Both the position numbers and the translations under genes were made by a program. From Prorocentrum cordatum (Eukaryota; Sar; Dinophyceae; Prorocentrales; Prorocentraceae): a stretch of 64,000 bases of DNA. Each line of letters begins with the position of its first letter. Positions within the stretch are counted from its first letter, which is position 1. The notes below the pieces were generated by a model that saw nothing but the letters and a program-made list of their open reading frames with translations, had not been told where the DNA came from and did not search any database. Where the stretch lies: positions 102,224 through 166,223 of the forward strand of contig CAUYUJ010015018.1 in the NCBI GenBank assembly GCA_963575745.1, read 5' to 3'. Of the stretch, positions 11,989 to 23,400 are shown piece by piece.

Positions 11989-12439
11989 TGGGTTCACTAA
12001 AAAAGTGTCCCAGCACGCCTGGCACTGGGCGTGCTGGAGAGAGGCAGGCCGGAGGGCCAAACATGTCAAGGCTGGTGCATCCTGTAGGCAGATGCAGCTT
12101 ATATCACCGAAGCTGAACATACATTTGCAGATGCATGTGCATATTATGCACATGCATAATTATGCATATGTAGTTATGTACGCACGCAGTGATGTAATAA
12201 CGCGCACGCGCACATCATTGAGCTGACAGTCGAAGTTCAAATTTACAGCAGCACTCCGACGAGAATCAGGACCTCTTGCTGACGTAAGAACGGAGAGCTT
12301 CCTGACCCGTCATGGCCCGCTCGACAGTGAAACGCCAAGCGCACCAGAGGTAGAACATGTGTGTATACGCACCACATGGCACTGACTCTTCCCGCCATGC
12401 ACGTCGTGCCTTCAAGTATCGAACACCGGCGGAATGAGA
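11989..12439. other. Unassigned sequence with short palindromes
   Basis: Nothing recognised apart from the palindrome listed separately. Confidence 0.4.
12131..12157. repeat. Perfect 13 bp arm palindrome
   Basis: ATGCATGTGCATA and its exact reverse complement TATGCACATGCAT are separated by a single T. Confidence 0.9.
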
Positions 12440-12660
12440 AAGAAAGAGGGAGAGAGAGACACAGCGAGAGAGAGAGAGAGAGCGAGAAGCATAAGAAGAA
12501 GCGGATATCATTGCCCCCTTGTTCGTCATTCGCGTTCTTAGTGTTATTCGTATTAATATTATTATGAGTAGTATTAGCAGTATTAGTTCATCTATCCTTA
12601 ATAATAGTGAAAGTATCACTAATACTAGTATTATTGCGATTAATATTATCACTATTCATA
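12440..12660. repeat. GA repeat followed by TTA/TAG-type AT-rich repeat
   Basis: GAGAGA-rich DNA at about 12444-12482, then degenerate ATTA/AGTA trinucleotides at about 12540-12655. Confidence 0.9.
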
Positions 12661-12669
12661 CGCTGGCGC

Positions 12670-13850
12670 CCTTGTGGGGCCACGGCCTAGTTACCACCCC
12701 CGAATCGCGTGCTCTGAATTCCTGCGGGGCCGTGGGCCGCGCACAAATACACAATTCGCGTTCCCGACGCAATAATCTCCTGCTAATTACGCTGCGTTCG
12801 CGCCCGAGGCCACGATCCTTCGCAAATTGCACCAAATCCGCGACCCCGAAGCCACGATCCCTCGTCAAATACGCCGTATCCGCGCCCCCCCGAGGCCACG
12901 ATCTCTTGCAAGTTACGCTACATTTGCGCTCTGGGGCCACGATCCCGCGTAAATCACGCAACACTTGCACCCCCGAGGCCACGATCCTTTCTGTAAATTA
13001 CGCCAAGTTCGCGCTCCCGAGGCCGATCGCTAGTAAGTCTCACCAAGTTTGCGCCCCCTAGGCCACGACCCTTTGCAACTTACGCCGCATTCGCCCCCCC
13101 GAGGTCACGACCCCCCGTACATTACGCGACGTTCGCGCCCCCGAGGCCACGATCCCGAGCACATTGCGCCACATTCGCGCCCCCGAAGCCACGATCCTTC
13201 GTCGAATATAAACAATATTCGCGCCCCCGGGGCAACGATCTCCCACAAATTATACTACATTCGCGCTTCTGGGGCCACGATGCCAAGTAAATGACCTCAC
13301 AGTTGCGCCCCCGAGGCCACGTTCCCCCGTAAGTCAACGCCACGTTCGCGCCCCCGAAGCCATAATCCACATTAAAGTATACAAGGTTCGCGCCCCCGAG
13401 GCCAACCCTTGCACAATACGCAAGGGCTGCGTCCCCGCTGCAACAAACTCTCGTATGTTACACCAAAGTCGCGTCCCCGAGGCCATTTACTCTCGCAAAG
13501 TATATAAGTAGTGCCCCCCCGAGGCAACAAACCATCTATTGCGGCCCCGAGGCAACAAACCCGCGTAAACTACAACATAGTTGCCTCGCCGAAGCCAGAA
13601 TCCGATTTGCAAAGTATGCAAAAGTCGCACTCCCGAGGCCGCACACCCTCGCATATTCATTGCTCAAGATCCTCGTCCCCGAAGCTAGAATCTTTCGCAC
13701 ATTACACAATATTCGCATCCCCGAGGCCACAAACCCTCGGAAGTTGCTCAATGTTTGCGTTCCCAAGGCAACAATCCCTTGCGCAAAATTCGTTGCTCGA
13801 GTCCAGGAGGCCGTAAACCCTCGCAGATTACACCATGTTCGTATTGCCGA
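12670..13850 (+). repeat. 42-43 bp GC-rich tandem array, about 25 or more units
   Basis: Each unit carries a conserved GC core, best form CGCGCCCCCGAGGCCACGAT, then a variable AT-richer half such as TCGTAAATTACGC. Successive cores start near 12806, 12848, 12892, 12933, 12975, 13018, 13060, 13101, 13143 and 13186, spacing 41-44 bases. Toward 13.5-13.8 kb ACAAAC words replace ACGAT. No stop-free frame persists, so it does not encode a repeat protein. Confidence 0.95.
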
Positions 13851-15530
13851 GGCCAAGAGTGATCCAAGGCGCCCGAAGATGGTTCCAAGAGGGCCTCAAG
13901 AGGCCCCAAGAGCGCTCCAAGGGACCTCCCGAGAGAGCCCCAAGCGGCCAACATCGTCGATTTCACATAGGTTTTCGAAGCGTTTGGGAGTTCTCGCATT
14001 CTCGGCTTTCCGACGCTCCAAGATGGATCAAGAAGTTCCCAAGACCGCCCCAAGAGAGCCCAAGACGCCTCCAAGAGGGCCCCAAGACGGCCCGAGAGGG
14101 CTTCAAGATGGCCCAAGACGCGCTCCGAGAAGCCCAGAGAAGCTTTCAGGATGCCCCGAGAGGCGCCCAAGCCGCGCCAAAGAGGCCTCCAAGAGGCCCA
14201 AAAGATACCCCACGAGGCCCCAAAAGGCCCCCAAGAGGCGCCGAAACCGCTTCCAGGAGGCCCCTCAGAGGCTCCCCACGACACCCCAACACAGATGCAC
14301 GATGCCTCAGACCCACAACCCAGACACAGTGGCGGGATGGGCCGAAGACCATTAGGCTCCGCCGCCCCCCGTCGATTCATCGCAGGGGTGCATGGCGTGC
14401 CGAATCCTATCGGTTTTGGTTTTGCTTTTTCCAAAAGAGCTCCCCCTGGGGCTTCGGCCCGTCCCGCCGGCCACCCGGAAAATCCATCTGCCAATGCCAG
14501 AAACAGCCGTTTCGCTCGGGAAATCCTAAAAAAATCCCGAAGATGGCCCAAGATGGCCTCCAAGTCCGCCCAAGATGGTCCAAGACGGCCTCCAAGACGG
14601 CCCAAGAGAGTCCAAGATGGCCCAAGACGGCCCAAGAAGCCCCCCAGAGGCCTCCAAGACGGCCCAAGAGGCCTCCAAGAGGTCCTCCAGGAGGCCCCGA
14701 AGAGGCCAAAATTATTGATTGTCCGAATGTTGTTGAAGGATTTTGGAATTTGCTTCTTCTCGGCAGTCCGACGGCTCAAGACGGCCCAAGAGGCCCCCAA
14801 GATCGCCCAAGAGGCCTCCAAGAGGGCCCTATGACGCCCAAGTGGCCTCCAAGACGGCCCCAAGACGGCCCAAGACGCTTCCAACACGCCCAAGATGGCC
14901 TCCAAAACGCCCAAGATGGCCTCCAAGACGGCCCCGCAGCGCCCCAAGAGGGCCCCCAGTCGGCCCAGAAAGGCCCCCAAAACGGCTCCCGACGGCGTCA
15001 GACGTGCCAGGAACCCACCAAGATGGCCGAAGTTGGCTCGAAGCTGGCCCAAGACGGCCCAAGAGGTCCCCAAGAGGGCCTCCAGGAAGGCCAGAAGAGG
15101 CCAAAAACCTTGATTTGCCTAAGGTTGTCGATGGATGTTGACATTTCCTTCTTTTCTGCCTTCCGACTGCCCGAGACGGCCCAAGAGCCCCCAAAGATCG
15201 CCGAAAGATCACCCAAGAGGCTTCTAAGATGGCCCCAGAACGGCCCAAGAGGGCCCCAAGACGGCCCCAAGAGGCCCCCAAGACGGCACAGGAGGCTTTT
15301 AAGACACCCAAGATGGCCTCCAAGACGGCCCTCTAGCATTCCAAGAGGGCCCCAAGTCGACCCATAGAGGCCCCCCAAACGGTTTCCGACGGCGTCAGAC
15401 GGACCAGGAGCCCACCAAGACGGCCGAACATGGCCCTAAGATGGCCCAAGACGGCCCAAGAGGCTTCCAACAGGGCTTCCAGGAAGGCTCGAAATTGGTT
15501 TTTAAAAGGATTGTGGCATTTGCTTTTTTC
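13851..15530 (+). repeat. CCAAGA-rich compound repeat with embedded non-repeat blocks
   Basis: Degenerate words CCAAGACGGCC, CCAAGAGGCC and TCCAAGATGGCC recur throughout. Embedded are conserved low-repeat blocks: one with GAAGGATTTTGG and TTTGCTTCTT then CCGACGGC (14705-14775), a similar one at 15105-15175, and a third, TTTTGGTTTTGCTTTTTCC..GGCCACCCGG, at 14405-14485. The last two recur in the duplication at 17.5-19.6 kb. Frames up to 510 codons are open on both strands because the repeat words lack stops. I do not call them genes. Confidence 0.9.
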
Positions 15531-15639
15531 CCCAACCATCCTGTGGTGTTGGGTCTTCTTTTTGAAGAGACGGTCCCCTCCCTTCATCCCTCCCTTCCTC
15601 CCTCATCCTTCCATGCGCTTCACCCACCCAGCACAGCGC
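15531..15639. other. Pyrimidine-rich junction
   Basis: CCTTCCCTCC-rich spacer between the CCAAGA array and the 98 bp array. Confidence 0.5.
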
Positions 15640-17075
15640 TTCGTGCCCCCATCGGGGGGTCCCACACCCAATTTGGCATGTTCGCCCACCCAGTACAGCG
15701 CTTCGTGGCCCCATAGGTAGCTCCACCGAAGCCCCTAGTGGGACCGCCCGCATGCGCCCCCAACGCCCAACTTGGCATTTTCACCCACCCAGCACAGCGC
15801 TCCGTGGCCCCATAGGGAGCTCCACCGAGGCCCCAACTGGGACAGCCCGCATGCGTCCCCCACGCCCAACTTGCCATCTTCACCCTCCCAGTACAGCGCT
15901 TCGTGGCCCCATAGGGAGCTCCACCGAAGCCCCCAGTGGTACCGCCCACACGCGCCCCCCACATCCAAGTTGGCATTTCCACCCGCCCACTACAGCGCTT
16001 CGTGGCTCAAAAGGGAGCCACACCGAAGCCCCCAGTGGGACCGCCCGCATGCGTCCCCCACACCTAACTTGGCATTGTCACCCACCCAGCACAGCGCTGT
16101 GTGGCCTCAATGGGAGCTCCACCGAGGCCCCCAGTGGGACCGCCCGCACGCGTCACCCACACCCAATTTGGCATCTTCACCAACCCAGTACAGCGCTTCG
16201 TGACCCCATAGGGAGCTCCACCGAAGCCCCCAGTGGGACCGCCCGCATGCGCCCCCCACGCCCAATTTGGCATTTTCACCCACCGAGTACAGCGCTCCGT
16301 GGCCCACCGAAGGTCCCAGTGGTACCGCCCACATGCGTCCCCCACATCGAATTTGGCATTTTCACCCACCCAGTACAGCGCTTCGTGGCCCACTAGGGAG
16401 CCCCACCGAAGCCCCCCGTGGGACCGTCCGCTTGCGCCCCCCCACACCCCACCGAACCCTTAGTGGGACCGCCCGCATGCGTCCCCCACACCCGATTTGG
16501 CATTGTCACCCACCCAGCACAGCGCTTCGTGACCCCATAGTGAGCCTCACCGAAGCCCCCAATGGGACCGCCCGCATGCGTCCACCATGCCCATTTTAGC
16601 ATTTTCACCCACCCAGTGAAGCGTTTCGTGGCCCCATAGGGAGCTCCACCGAAGCTCCCCGTGGGACCGCCCGCATGCGTCCCCCACAGGGAGTTCCACC
16701 GAAGTTTCCACTGGGACCGCCCGCATGCGTCCCCCGCACCCACGTTGGCATTTTCACCGACCCAGTACAGCGTTTCGTGGCCCCATAAAAGCCCCACCGA
16801 AGCCCCCAGTGGGGCCGCCCGCATGCGTCCCCCACACCTACTTTGGGATTTTCACCCACTCTTTACAACGCTTCGCGGCCCCATGGGGTGCTCCACCGAA
16901 GCCCCCAATGGGACCGCCCGCATGCGTCCCACACGCCGAATTTGGTATCTTCACACACCCAGTGAAGCGCTTCGTGGCCCCATTAGGAGCTTCACCGACG
17001 GCCCCAGAGCTACCGCCCGCATGCGTCCCCCCCCGCCCAGCGCAGCGCTTCGTGGCCCCATAGGAAACTTCACCG
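15640..17075 (+). repeat. 98-99 bp tandem array
   Basis: About 14 units share GACCGCCCGCATGCGTCCCC, then TTTGGCATTTTCACCCACC, CAGCGCTTCGTGGCCCCATA and GGGAGCTCCACCGAAGCCCC. Core starts at 15701, 15799, 15898 and 15997 give a period of 98-99 bases. The unit is not a multiple of three and no stable protein repeat results. Some units in the right half are shortened. Confidence 0.95.
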
Positions 17076-18057
17076 AAGAAAATATTCACAATTGCGGTAC
17101 CCACAACTTCATATGGTTGGTTCTTTCGCCTGGATAATTTCTACTTTCCGACGCCCCGAGACGGCCCAAGTGCCCCCAAAGATCGCCCAAGAGGCCCAAG
17201 ACACGGCACAAGAGGCCCCCAAGACCGCCCCAAGAGGCTTCCAAGACGGTCCAAGAGCCCTCCAAGACGTCCTCCAAGAAAGCCCGAAAGTGCCAAAATG
17301 GCTTCCAGACGGCCAAGATGACCTTCAAGATGCCCACGTGTTCCCCGAAGGCTTTCCAAACCGATTCGGGGAACACATGGTCCGATAGTTCGGCAGGTCT
17401 GGCCTCAACCTTCGGCCACACAGGCGCTTCCAAAAAGGCAGGGGGCGGCGGTGATTCGCCGTAGGGGTCTTCGATCCACCGCCCCTTGTGCTTGCCACAG
17501 GGGTGCCCGGCGCGCTAGACCCTTTCGGTTTTGGTTTTGGTTCTCTTCCAAAAGAACTGTCCCCTGGGGCTTCGGCCCGTCCCGCCGGCCACCCGGAAGA
17601 GCGCACAATCGAGCGCAAACGTGCACAACATCCTCAAAAAGCTCTCCAAGACGGCTCAAGATGGCCTCCAAGACGGCCAAGATGACCTCCAAGCTCGGCC
17701 ATTATGGTCCAAGATGGCCTCCAAGATGGCTCAAGAGAGTCCAAGATGCCTCCAAGTTCGTCCACAACATTGCTTCAAGATGGCCGAAGAAGCCGCCAAA
17801 GCGCCTCGAGAGAGCCCCAAGAGGCCCCACAAGAGAGCCCCAAGAGACCAAAATCATTGATTTCCCTTAGGTGTTTGAAGGATTTTGGCATTTGCTTCTT
17901 TTCTGCCTTCCGACTGCCCGAGACGGCCCAAGAGCCCCCAAAGATCACCCCAAAGATCACCCAAGAGGTCTCCAAGATGGCCCCAGAACGGCCCAAGAGG
18001 CCCCCAAGACCGCCCCAGGAGGGCGACAAGACGGCCCAAGATGTTCCCAAGACGGCC
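16329..18057 (+). repeat. Tandem duplication of 1.73 kb, first copy
   Basis: This copy contains the right half of the 98 bp array, the unique block starting AATATTCACAATTGCGGTAC at 17081, CCAAGA-rich DNA, a hairpin TTCCCCGA..TCGGGGAA near 17341-17370, and the block with TTTTGGTTTTGG..CCGGCCACCCGG (17524-17600). The second copy follows with an offset of 1720-1730 bases and only scattered differences. Confidence 0.9.
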
Positions 18058-19783
18058 ACATGCGCCCCCCTCATCGAATTTGGCATTTTCACCCACCCAG
18101 TATATCGCTTCGTGGCCCAATAGGGAGCCCCACCGAAGCCCCCCGTGGGACCGTCCGCTTGCGTCCCCCACACCGCCCCACCGAACCCCTAGTGGGACCG
18201 CCCGCATGCGTCCCCCACACCCGATTTGGCATTGTCACCCACCCAGCACAGCGCTCCGTGACCCCATAGTGAGCTCCACCGAAGCCCCCAATGGGACCGC
18301 CCGCATGCGTCCACCATGCCCACTTTGGCATTTTCACCCACCCAGTGAAGCGTTTCGTGGCCCCATAGGGAGCTTCACCGAAGCTCCCCGTGGGACCGCC
18401 CGCATGCGTCCCCCACAGGGAGCTCTACCGAAGTTTCCACTGGGACCGCCCGCATGCGTCCCCCGCACCCACGTTGGCATTTTCACCGACCCAGTACAGC
18501 GTTTCGTGGCCCCATGAAAGCCCCACCGAAGCCCCCAGTGGGGCCGCCCGCATGCGTCCCCCACACCTAATTTGGCATTTTCACCCACTCTTTACAACGC
18601 TTCGCGGCCCCATGGGGTGCTCCACCGAAGCCCCCAATGGGACCGCCCGCATGCGTCCCACACGCCTAATTTGGTATTTTCACACACCCAGTGAAGCGCT
18701 TCGTGGCCTCATAAGGAGCTTCACCGACGGCCCCAGTGCTACCGCCCGCATGCGTCCCCCCCCCGCCCAGCGCAGCGCTTCGTGGCCCCATAGGAAACTT
18801 CACCGAAGAAAATATTCACAATTGCGGTACCCACAACTTCATATGGTTGGTTCCTTCGCCAGGATAATTTCTACTTTCCGACGCCCCGAGACGGCCCAAG
18901 TGCCCCCAAAGATCGCCCAAGAGGCCCAAGACACGGCACAAGAGGCCCCCAAGACCGCCCCAAGAGACCTCCAAGACGGTCCAAGAGCCCTCCAAGACGT
19001 CCTCCAAGAAAGCCCGAAAGGGCCAAAATGGCCTCCAGACGGCCAAGATGACCTTCAAGATGCCCACGTGTTCCCCGAAGGCTTTCCAAACCGATTCGGG
19101 GAACACATGGTCCGATAGTTCGGCAGGTCTGGCCTCAACGTTCGGCCACACAGGCGCTTCAAAAAGGCAGGGGGCGGCGGTGATTCGCCGTAGGGGTCTT
19201 CGATCCACCGCCCCTTGTGCTTGCCACAGGGGTGCCCGGCGCGCTAGACCCTTTCGGTTTTGGTTTTGGTTCTCTTCCAAAAGAACTGTCCCCTGGGGCT
19301 TCGGCCCGTCCCGCCGGCCACCCGGAAGAGCGCACAATCGAGCGCAAAGCTGCACAACATCCTCAAAAAGCTCTCCAAGACGGCTCAAGATGGCCTCCAA
19401 GACGGCCAAGATGACCTCCAAGCTCGGCCATTATGGTCCAAGATGGCCTCCAAGATGGCTCAAGAGAGTCCAAGATGCCTCCAAGTTCGTCCACGACATT
19501 GCGATGTCCCAAGAAGCCGCCAAAGCGCCTCGAGAGAGCCCCAAGAGGCCCCACGAGCCCCAAGAGACCAAAATCATTGATTTCCCTTAGGTTTTTGAAG
19601 GATTTTGGCATTTGCTTCTTTTCTGCCTTCCGACTGCCCGAGACGGCCCAAGAGCCCCCAAAGATCACCCCAAAGATCACCCAAGAGGTCTCCAAGATGG
19701 CCCCAGAACGGCCCAAGAGGCCCCCAAGACCGCCCCAGGAGGGCGACAAGACGGCCCAAGATGTTTCCAAGACGGCCCAAATG
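18058..19783 (+). repeat. Tandem duplication of 1.73 kb, second copy
   Basis: The junction at 18057/18058 joins CCAAGACGGC to CACATGCG, the same word that starts the first copy at 16329-16336 (CACATGCG). Landmarks at 17081 and 18021 of copy one recur at 18811 and 19741. A short deletion near 19500-19560 removes bases present in copy one. Confidence 0.9.
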
Positions 19784-20377
19784 GCCTCCAAGACGGCCCT
19801 GGAGCACCACAAGAGGGCCCCCAGTCGGCCCAGAGAGGCCCCCACGACAGCTTCCGACGGCCTCTGACGGGCCAGGAGCCCACCAAGATGGCCCAAGATA
19901 GCTCTGGGACGGTCCAAGACGGCCCAAAAGACCCCAAGAGGCTTTCAAGACGGCCCAAGAGGCCTCCAAGCCTCCAGGAAGGCCCGAAGAGGGCAAAATC
20001 ATCGAGTCGCCTTAGGGTTTGGAAGGATTTGGGCTTTTGCTTCGTTTCGGCCTTCCGACGGCCCGAGAGGCCCCCAGGACGGCCCCAGAAGGGCCCAAGA
20101 GGCCCCCAAGATGGCCCCAAGAGGGCCCCCACACGGCCCAAGAGGCCTCCAAGAGCCCAAGATGGCCTCCAAGACGGCCCTGGAGCACCCCAACAGGGTT
20201 CCCAATCGGCCCAGAGAGGCCCCAACGACAGCTTCCGGCGGCGCCAGACGGGCCAGAAATGTCATTAGATTGCCAAAGAGGCCCCCGAGAAGCCCCCCAA
20301 AGGCCCCCAAGAGGCTCCCAGGAAGCTCCCAGGAGGCCCTAAGAGTGCCCCCAGAGGCTCCCAAGATGCCCCGACCT
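19784..20377 (+). repeat. CCAAGA-rich compound repeat
   Basis: Continues the array past the duplication. The embedded block at 19997-20065 (GGTTTGGAAGGATTTGGGC, CTTCCGACGGCCCGAG) is a diverged copy of those at 14.7 and 17.85 kb. Confidence 0.85.
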
Positions 20378-20525
20378 CCTCCTCCTCCTCCTCCTCCTCC
20401 TCCTCCTCCTCCTCCTCCTCCTCCTCCTCCTCTCCTCCTCCTCCTCCTCCTCCGCCTCCTCCTCCTCCTTATCTTCTCCTCCTCCTTCTGCTCCTCCTCT
20501 TCCTTATCCTCCTCCTGATCTTCCC
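20378..20525 (+). repeat. TCC microsatellite
   Basis: Uninterrupted TCC units at 20378-20430, then imperfect units. No reverse transcriptase 3' end precedes it, unlike the TCC tracts at 43-49 kb. Confidence 0.95.
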
Positions 20526-20534
20526 CGCCATCCT

Positions 20535-20815
20535 CCCCCAAGTGTTCCACGAAAGGTTTCCACAACGATTGGGGGAACACATCATCCAATAGGTTGGCAG
20601 AGCTCTTGCCACAACGCTCGGACACAAGGGCGCTTTCAAACCTCTTGCTCCCCCACGCTTTTCCCGAAGGCTCTCCGAACCGACTCGGGGAACAACTGGC
20701 CCGATAGCTTGGCCAAGCTCTAGCGCAGCTGTCGGCCACACAGGCGCGTCCACAAGGGCAGGGGGCGGCGGTGATTCGCCGTTGGCGTCTTCGATAACGC
20801 CAACGTCTCAAGATG
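20535..20815 (+). repeat. Hairpin-bearing block repeated twice, related to 17.34 and 19.07 kb
   Basis: Two diverged copies (20541-20645 and 20665-20795) of the block that begins TTCCCCGAAGGCTTTCC and ends GGGGAACA..CCGATAG..TTGGC..GGCCACACAGGCGC. The second copy ends GGCAGGGGGCGGCGGTGATT, the same as at 17440 and 19167. Confidence 0.8.
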
Positions 20816-20934
20816 CGCTGATGATTGCTAGCCCCCGCATGATATTCCTAGATGCGCCAAGACAGCGCCGAGACGCACCGACGCTATTCTGATATATCCC
20901 ATTATGATTGAGAGGGGGCCGGCGGCAGGGGGCG

Positions 20935-21036
20935 AAACCCTTACGGATAGTATTCCCAATCTTAGTATTAGTAGTAATAGTAGTAACAGTATTAGTAGTA
21001 CTAGTAGTAGTGGTTATAGTAGTAGTAGTAGTAGTG

Positions 21037-21086
<50 letters not shown>

Positions 21087-21137
21087 CGTCGTAGCAGCAG
21101 CAGTAGCAGTAGCAGTAGCAGTAGCAGTAGCAGTAGC

Positions 21138-21187
<50 letters not shown>

Positions 21188-21247
21188 CAGTAGTAGCAGT
21201 AGCAGTAGCAGTAGCAGTAGTAGTAGTAGTAGTAGTAGTAATAGTAA

Positions 21248-21329
<82 letters not shown>

Positions 21330-21361
21330 CGTAGTTTAAATTTCAGTAGTAGTAGTAGTAG

Positions 21362-21394
<33 letters not shown>

Positions 21395-21660
21395 CATTAG
21401 TAGTAGTAGCAGTAGTAGTGGTAGTAGTTGTAGCAGTAGCAGTAGTAGTAGTACAGGTAGTAGTAGTAGTAGTAGTCGTAGTAGTAGTAGTAGTAGTAGT
21501 AGTAGTAATAGTAGTAGCAGTAGTAGTAGAAGTAGTAGCTGTTGTGGTGGTAATGGTAGTAGTAGTAGTAGTAGCAGCAGTGGCAGTAGTAGTAGTAGTC
21601 GTAGTAGTAGTAGTAGTAGTAGTAGTAGCAGTAGCAGTAGCAGTAGCAGTAGTAGTATTC
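20935..21660. repeat. GTA trinucleotide microsatellite, about 700 bp
   Basis: Mostly GTA with GCA, GTC and AAT interruptions. The frames would encode poly-Ser or poly-Val on plus and poly-Leu, poly-Thr or poly-Tyr on minus. I treat all as non-coding. Confidence 0.95.
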
Positions 21661-22060
21661 GGCATCGGTTGTCTCTTTCCGCCGCTTCCTTGTTTCGCCT
21701 TTCTCGTTCTCGCCCTTCCCTGAGAAACCGTCCCCATCCTGTTCAGTTGTTCCGGAGACTCGTCCTGAAGGGTATCTAGATTCCAAAGGGTTTCTCGAAG
21801 GTTTCTTGCTCGTAAGGGAAGTCCTGGGAGCCTTTCGGAAGCCTCTGGGGCTTATTGGAGCTATCTTCAGCGGAACAAGAGGTCATGATAATGATTCGTT
21901 ACAAGATTGCAGGGGTTTCCTAGATGTCCGATTAATCACACGGGCTGCAGAAATGATGGCCGCTAAATACCTCAGAATTTCTGAAGCGCACCTTGAGATA
22001 ATCGCATCATAACACCACTATCGTCCTATATCTTGCTGCCAACCGCGGTTTCCCTCAACG
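21661..22060. other. Unassigned sequence
   Basis: Pyrimidine-rich then mixed sequence, no feature recognised. Confidence 0.4.
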
Positions 22061-22690
22061 ACCGGATCCCGACCTGGAGAGCCTTGGGAGACGTCTTGGG
22101 ATCATGTTGGGCCGTGTTGGGGATTTGGGGGGCAGTCTTGGGCCTTGTTGGGCCACCATAGTGCTCTCTTGGGCCGTCTTGAGGCCTTTTTGGCACGCCT
22201 TGGACGACAATGGAGGCATCTTCGGCGGTCTCGGACGCCCCGAAGACTGAAGAAACGGATGTCGCCAAGTCATACAAAGAATTAAGGGTCATCTCTTATT
22301 TAGGCGCTTGGGGTGGGGGCTCTTGGTGTTGGGGGTGTTCTTTTGGGCGTTTCGGGCATTCTGAAGCCAATTGGGGTTCCTGTGACGTGAGGCCGTTCGG
22401 GCGCCCGCTCGACCGACCGCGATGGTTTGATTTTCGATGGCAACAAAGGACATCCAGGAGGCACTGAAACTCGAGGATACGCTCTGCAGGGGCCTCCGGA
22501 TGTCCCAGGGGCGAAATTCGTAGCCTTGGGCCAATCCTGGAACCGTGCCTTGGTTGCGCGCCAGAGATATATTGGATGCTTGTGGGCTTCTCTGGGGAAC
22601 CCTTTCGGGGGCCTCTTGAGGGCTCCTGGGAGCCTCTCCAGGGGTCCAGGAGACCTCTTCGGGGCTTCTTAAAGCCTCTTGGGCTTCATC
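22061..22690 (-). repeat. CCAAGA-family repeat, reverse orientation, diverged
   Basis: CTTGGGA, TCTTGGGCCGTCTTGAGGCC and similar words at 22080-22205 and 22590-22685. The block at 22225-22310 (GACGCCCCGAAGACTGAAG) appears to be a distant reverse copy of the non-repeat block. Confidence 0.65.
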
Positions 22691-23210
22691 AGCCGCTTAC
22701 GGAAGTTTCGCGAAAAAAGGAACTCGTGCATGGCAGCGTCAGCACATGGCATCGCGGCCCATGCGCGTCGTGAGTGGGCGCGTCCAGGCGGATGCGCGAA
22801 GACAGATGGGCTCCTGGCAGGCGTGATGGTCAAGCCAGTGGCGTGATGAGGCGCAACCGCCTCGGGGCTACATTCTCAGGTCCTTTGATATTTTGTCAAT
22901 CATCTTATTCTTAGTGTTCATGCGATTCGCATTAGTATAAGTACGAGCGTGGTCCGCAGTATTATCCTTAGGGGTATTGCCAAACAGGGTAAAAAGTTGG
23001 AAACGTCACCGGGCGAGTATTGCCAAAAGGGGTAGATCGCAGAACAGTGTCATCATTAGGAGTATTGCCAAATTTCGTGCACTTTGGCCCCCTCAGCACG
23101 CCTACATAGGCCCTTAAAATTGTCTTGTCGGACATGGGAATCATCCGTCGGCGCAGTTCCTCCATCTGGATTTTGACAGGGAGAGCCCGTTCAGGTCGAC
23201 TTAAGCATCT
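22691..23210. other. Unassigned sequence
   Basis: A 40-base phrase, AGTATTGCCAAA plus GGGTA, is repeated near 22958-23000 and 23015-23075. No gene seen. Confidence 0.4.
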
Positions 23211-23211
23211 T

Positions 23212-23400
23212 CACGTGCAAAGGGTGTTCGCATCGGACACCAACACTGGGCCATGCAAGTCCAGAAGAATCTCCACCGTCTCCGCCACAGAGGTGACTGG
23301 GCCGAATTTGCGGAATATTTCGTGGACGCGATGTATCAAAGGTTCCTGGAGGCAGTTTGAAGGTCGTGGGGGCACTTTGGAAGGAGGGGCTCCCAGGGCC
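23212..23400 (-). pseudogene. Possible decayed exon, weakly RRM-like
   Basis: The minus strand reads RVHEIFRKFGPVTSVAETVE near 23330-23270, then continues to a stop at 23211-23213. The H-x-IF-x-KFG-x-V pattern resembles the start of an RNA recognition motif of the PTB type, and NTLCT near the end is where such domains have a Cys-Thr-Leu strand. The middle does not align well, and the CCAAGA repeat begins directly upstream. Treat as a hint only. Confidence 0.2.

Noticed and set aside
12670-13850. Regular repeats with variable spacers, CRISPR-like at first sight
   Set aside because: The spacers are diverged versions of one another, the repeats are imperfect, there are no cas genes and the setting is eukaryotic.
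13748-15367. Frames of 441 (minus) and 510 (plus) codons in the CCAAGA array
   Set aside because: The repeat words contain no stop on either strand, so long frames arise automatically. Translations are Arg/Pro/Gly-rich and not conserved between repeat units.
17286-17312. Reverse-strand AGCCATTTTGGC, part of the spliced leader
   Set aside because: It is a variant of the local CCAAGATGGC repeat word, and its duplicate copy at 19.02 kb reads differently. No coding frame follows.
20904-21786. Poly-Ser, poly-Val, poly-Leu, poly-Thr and poly-Tyr frames
   Set aside because: All come from one GTA microsatellite read in different frames.
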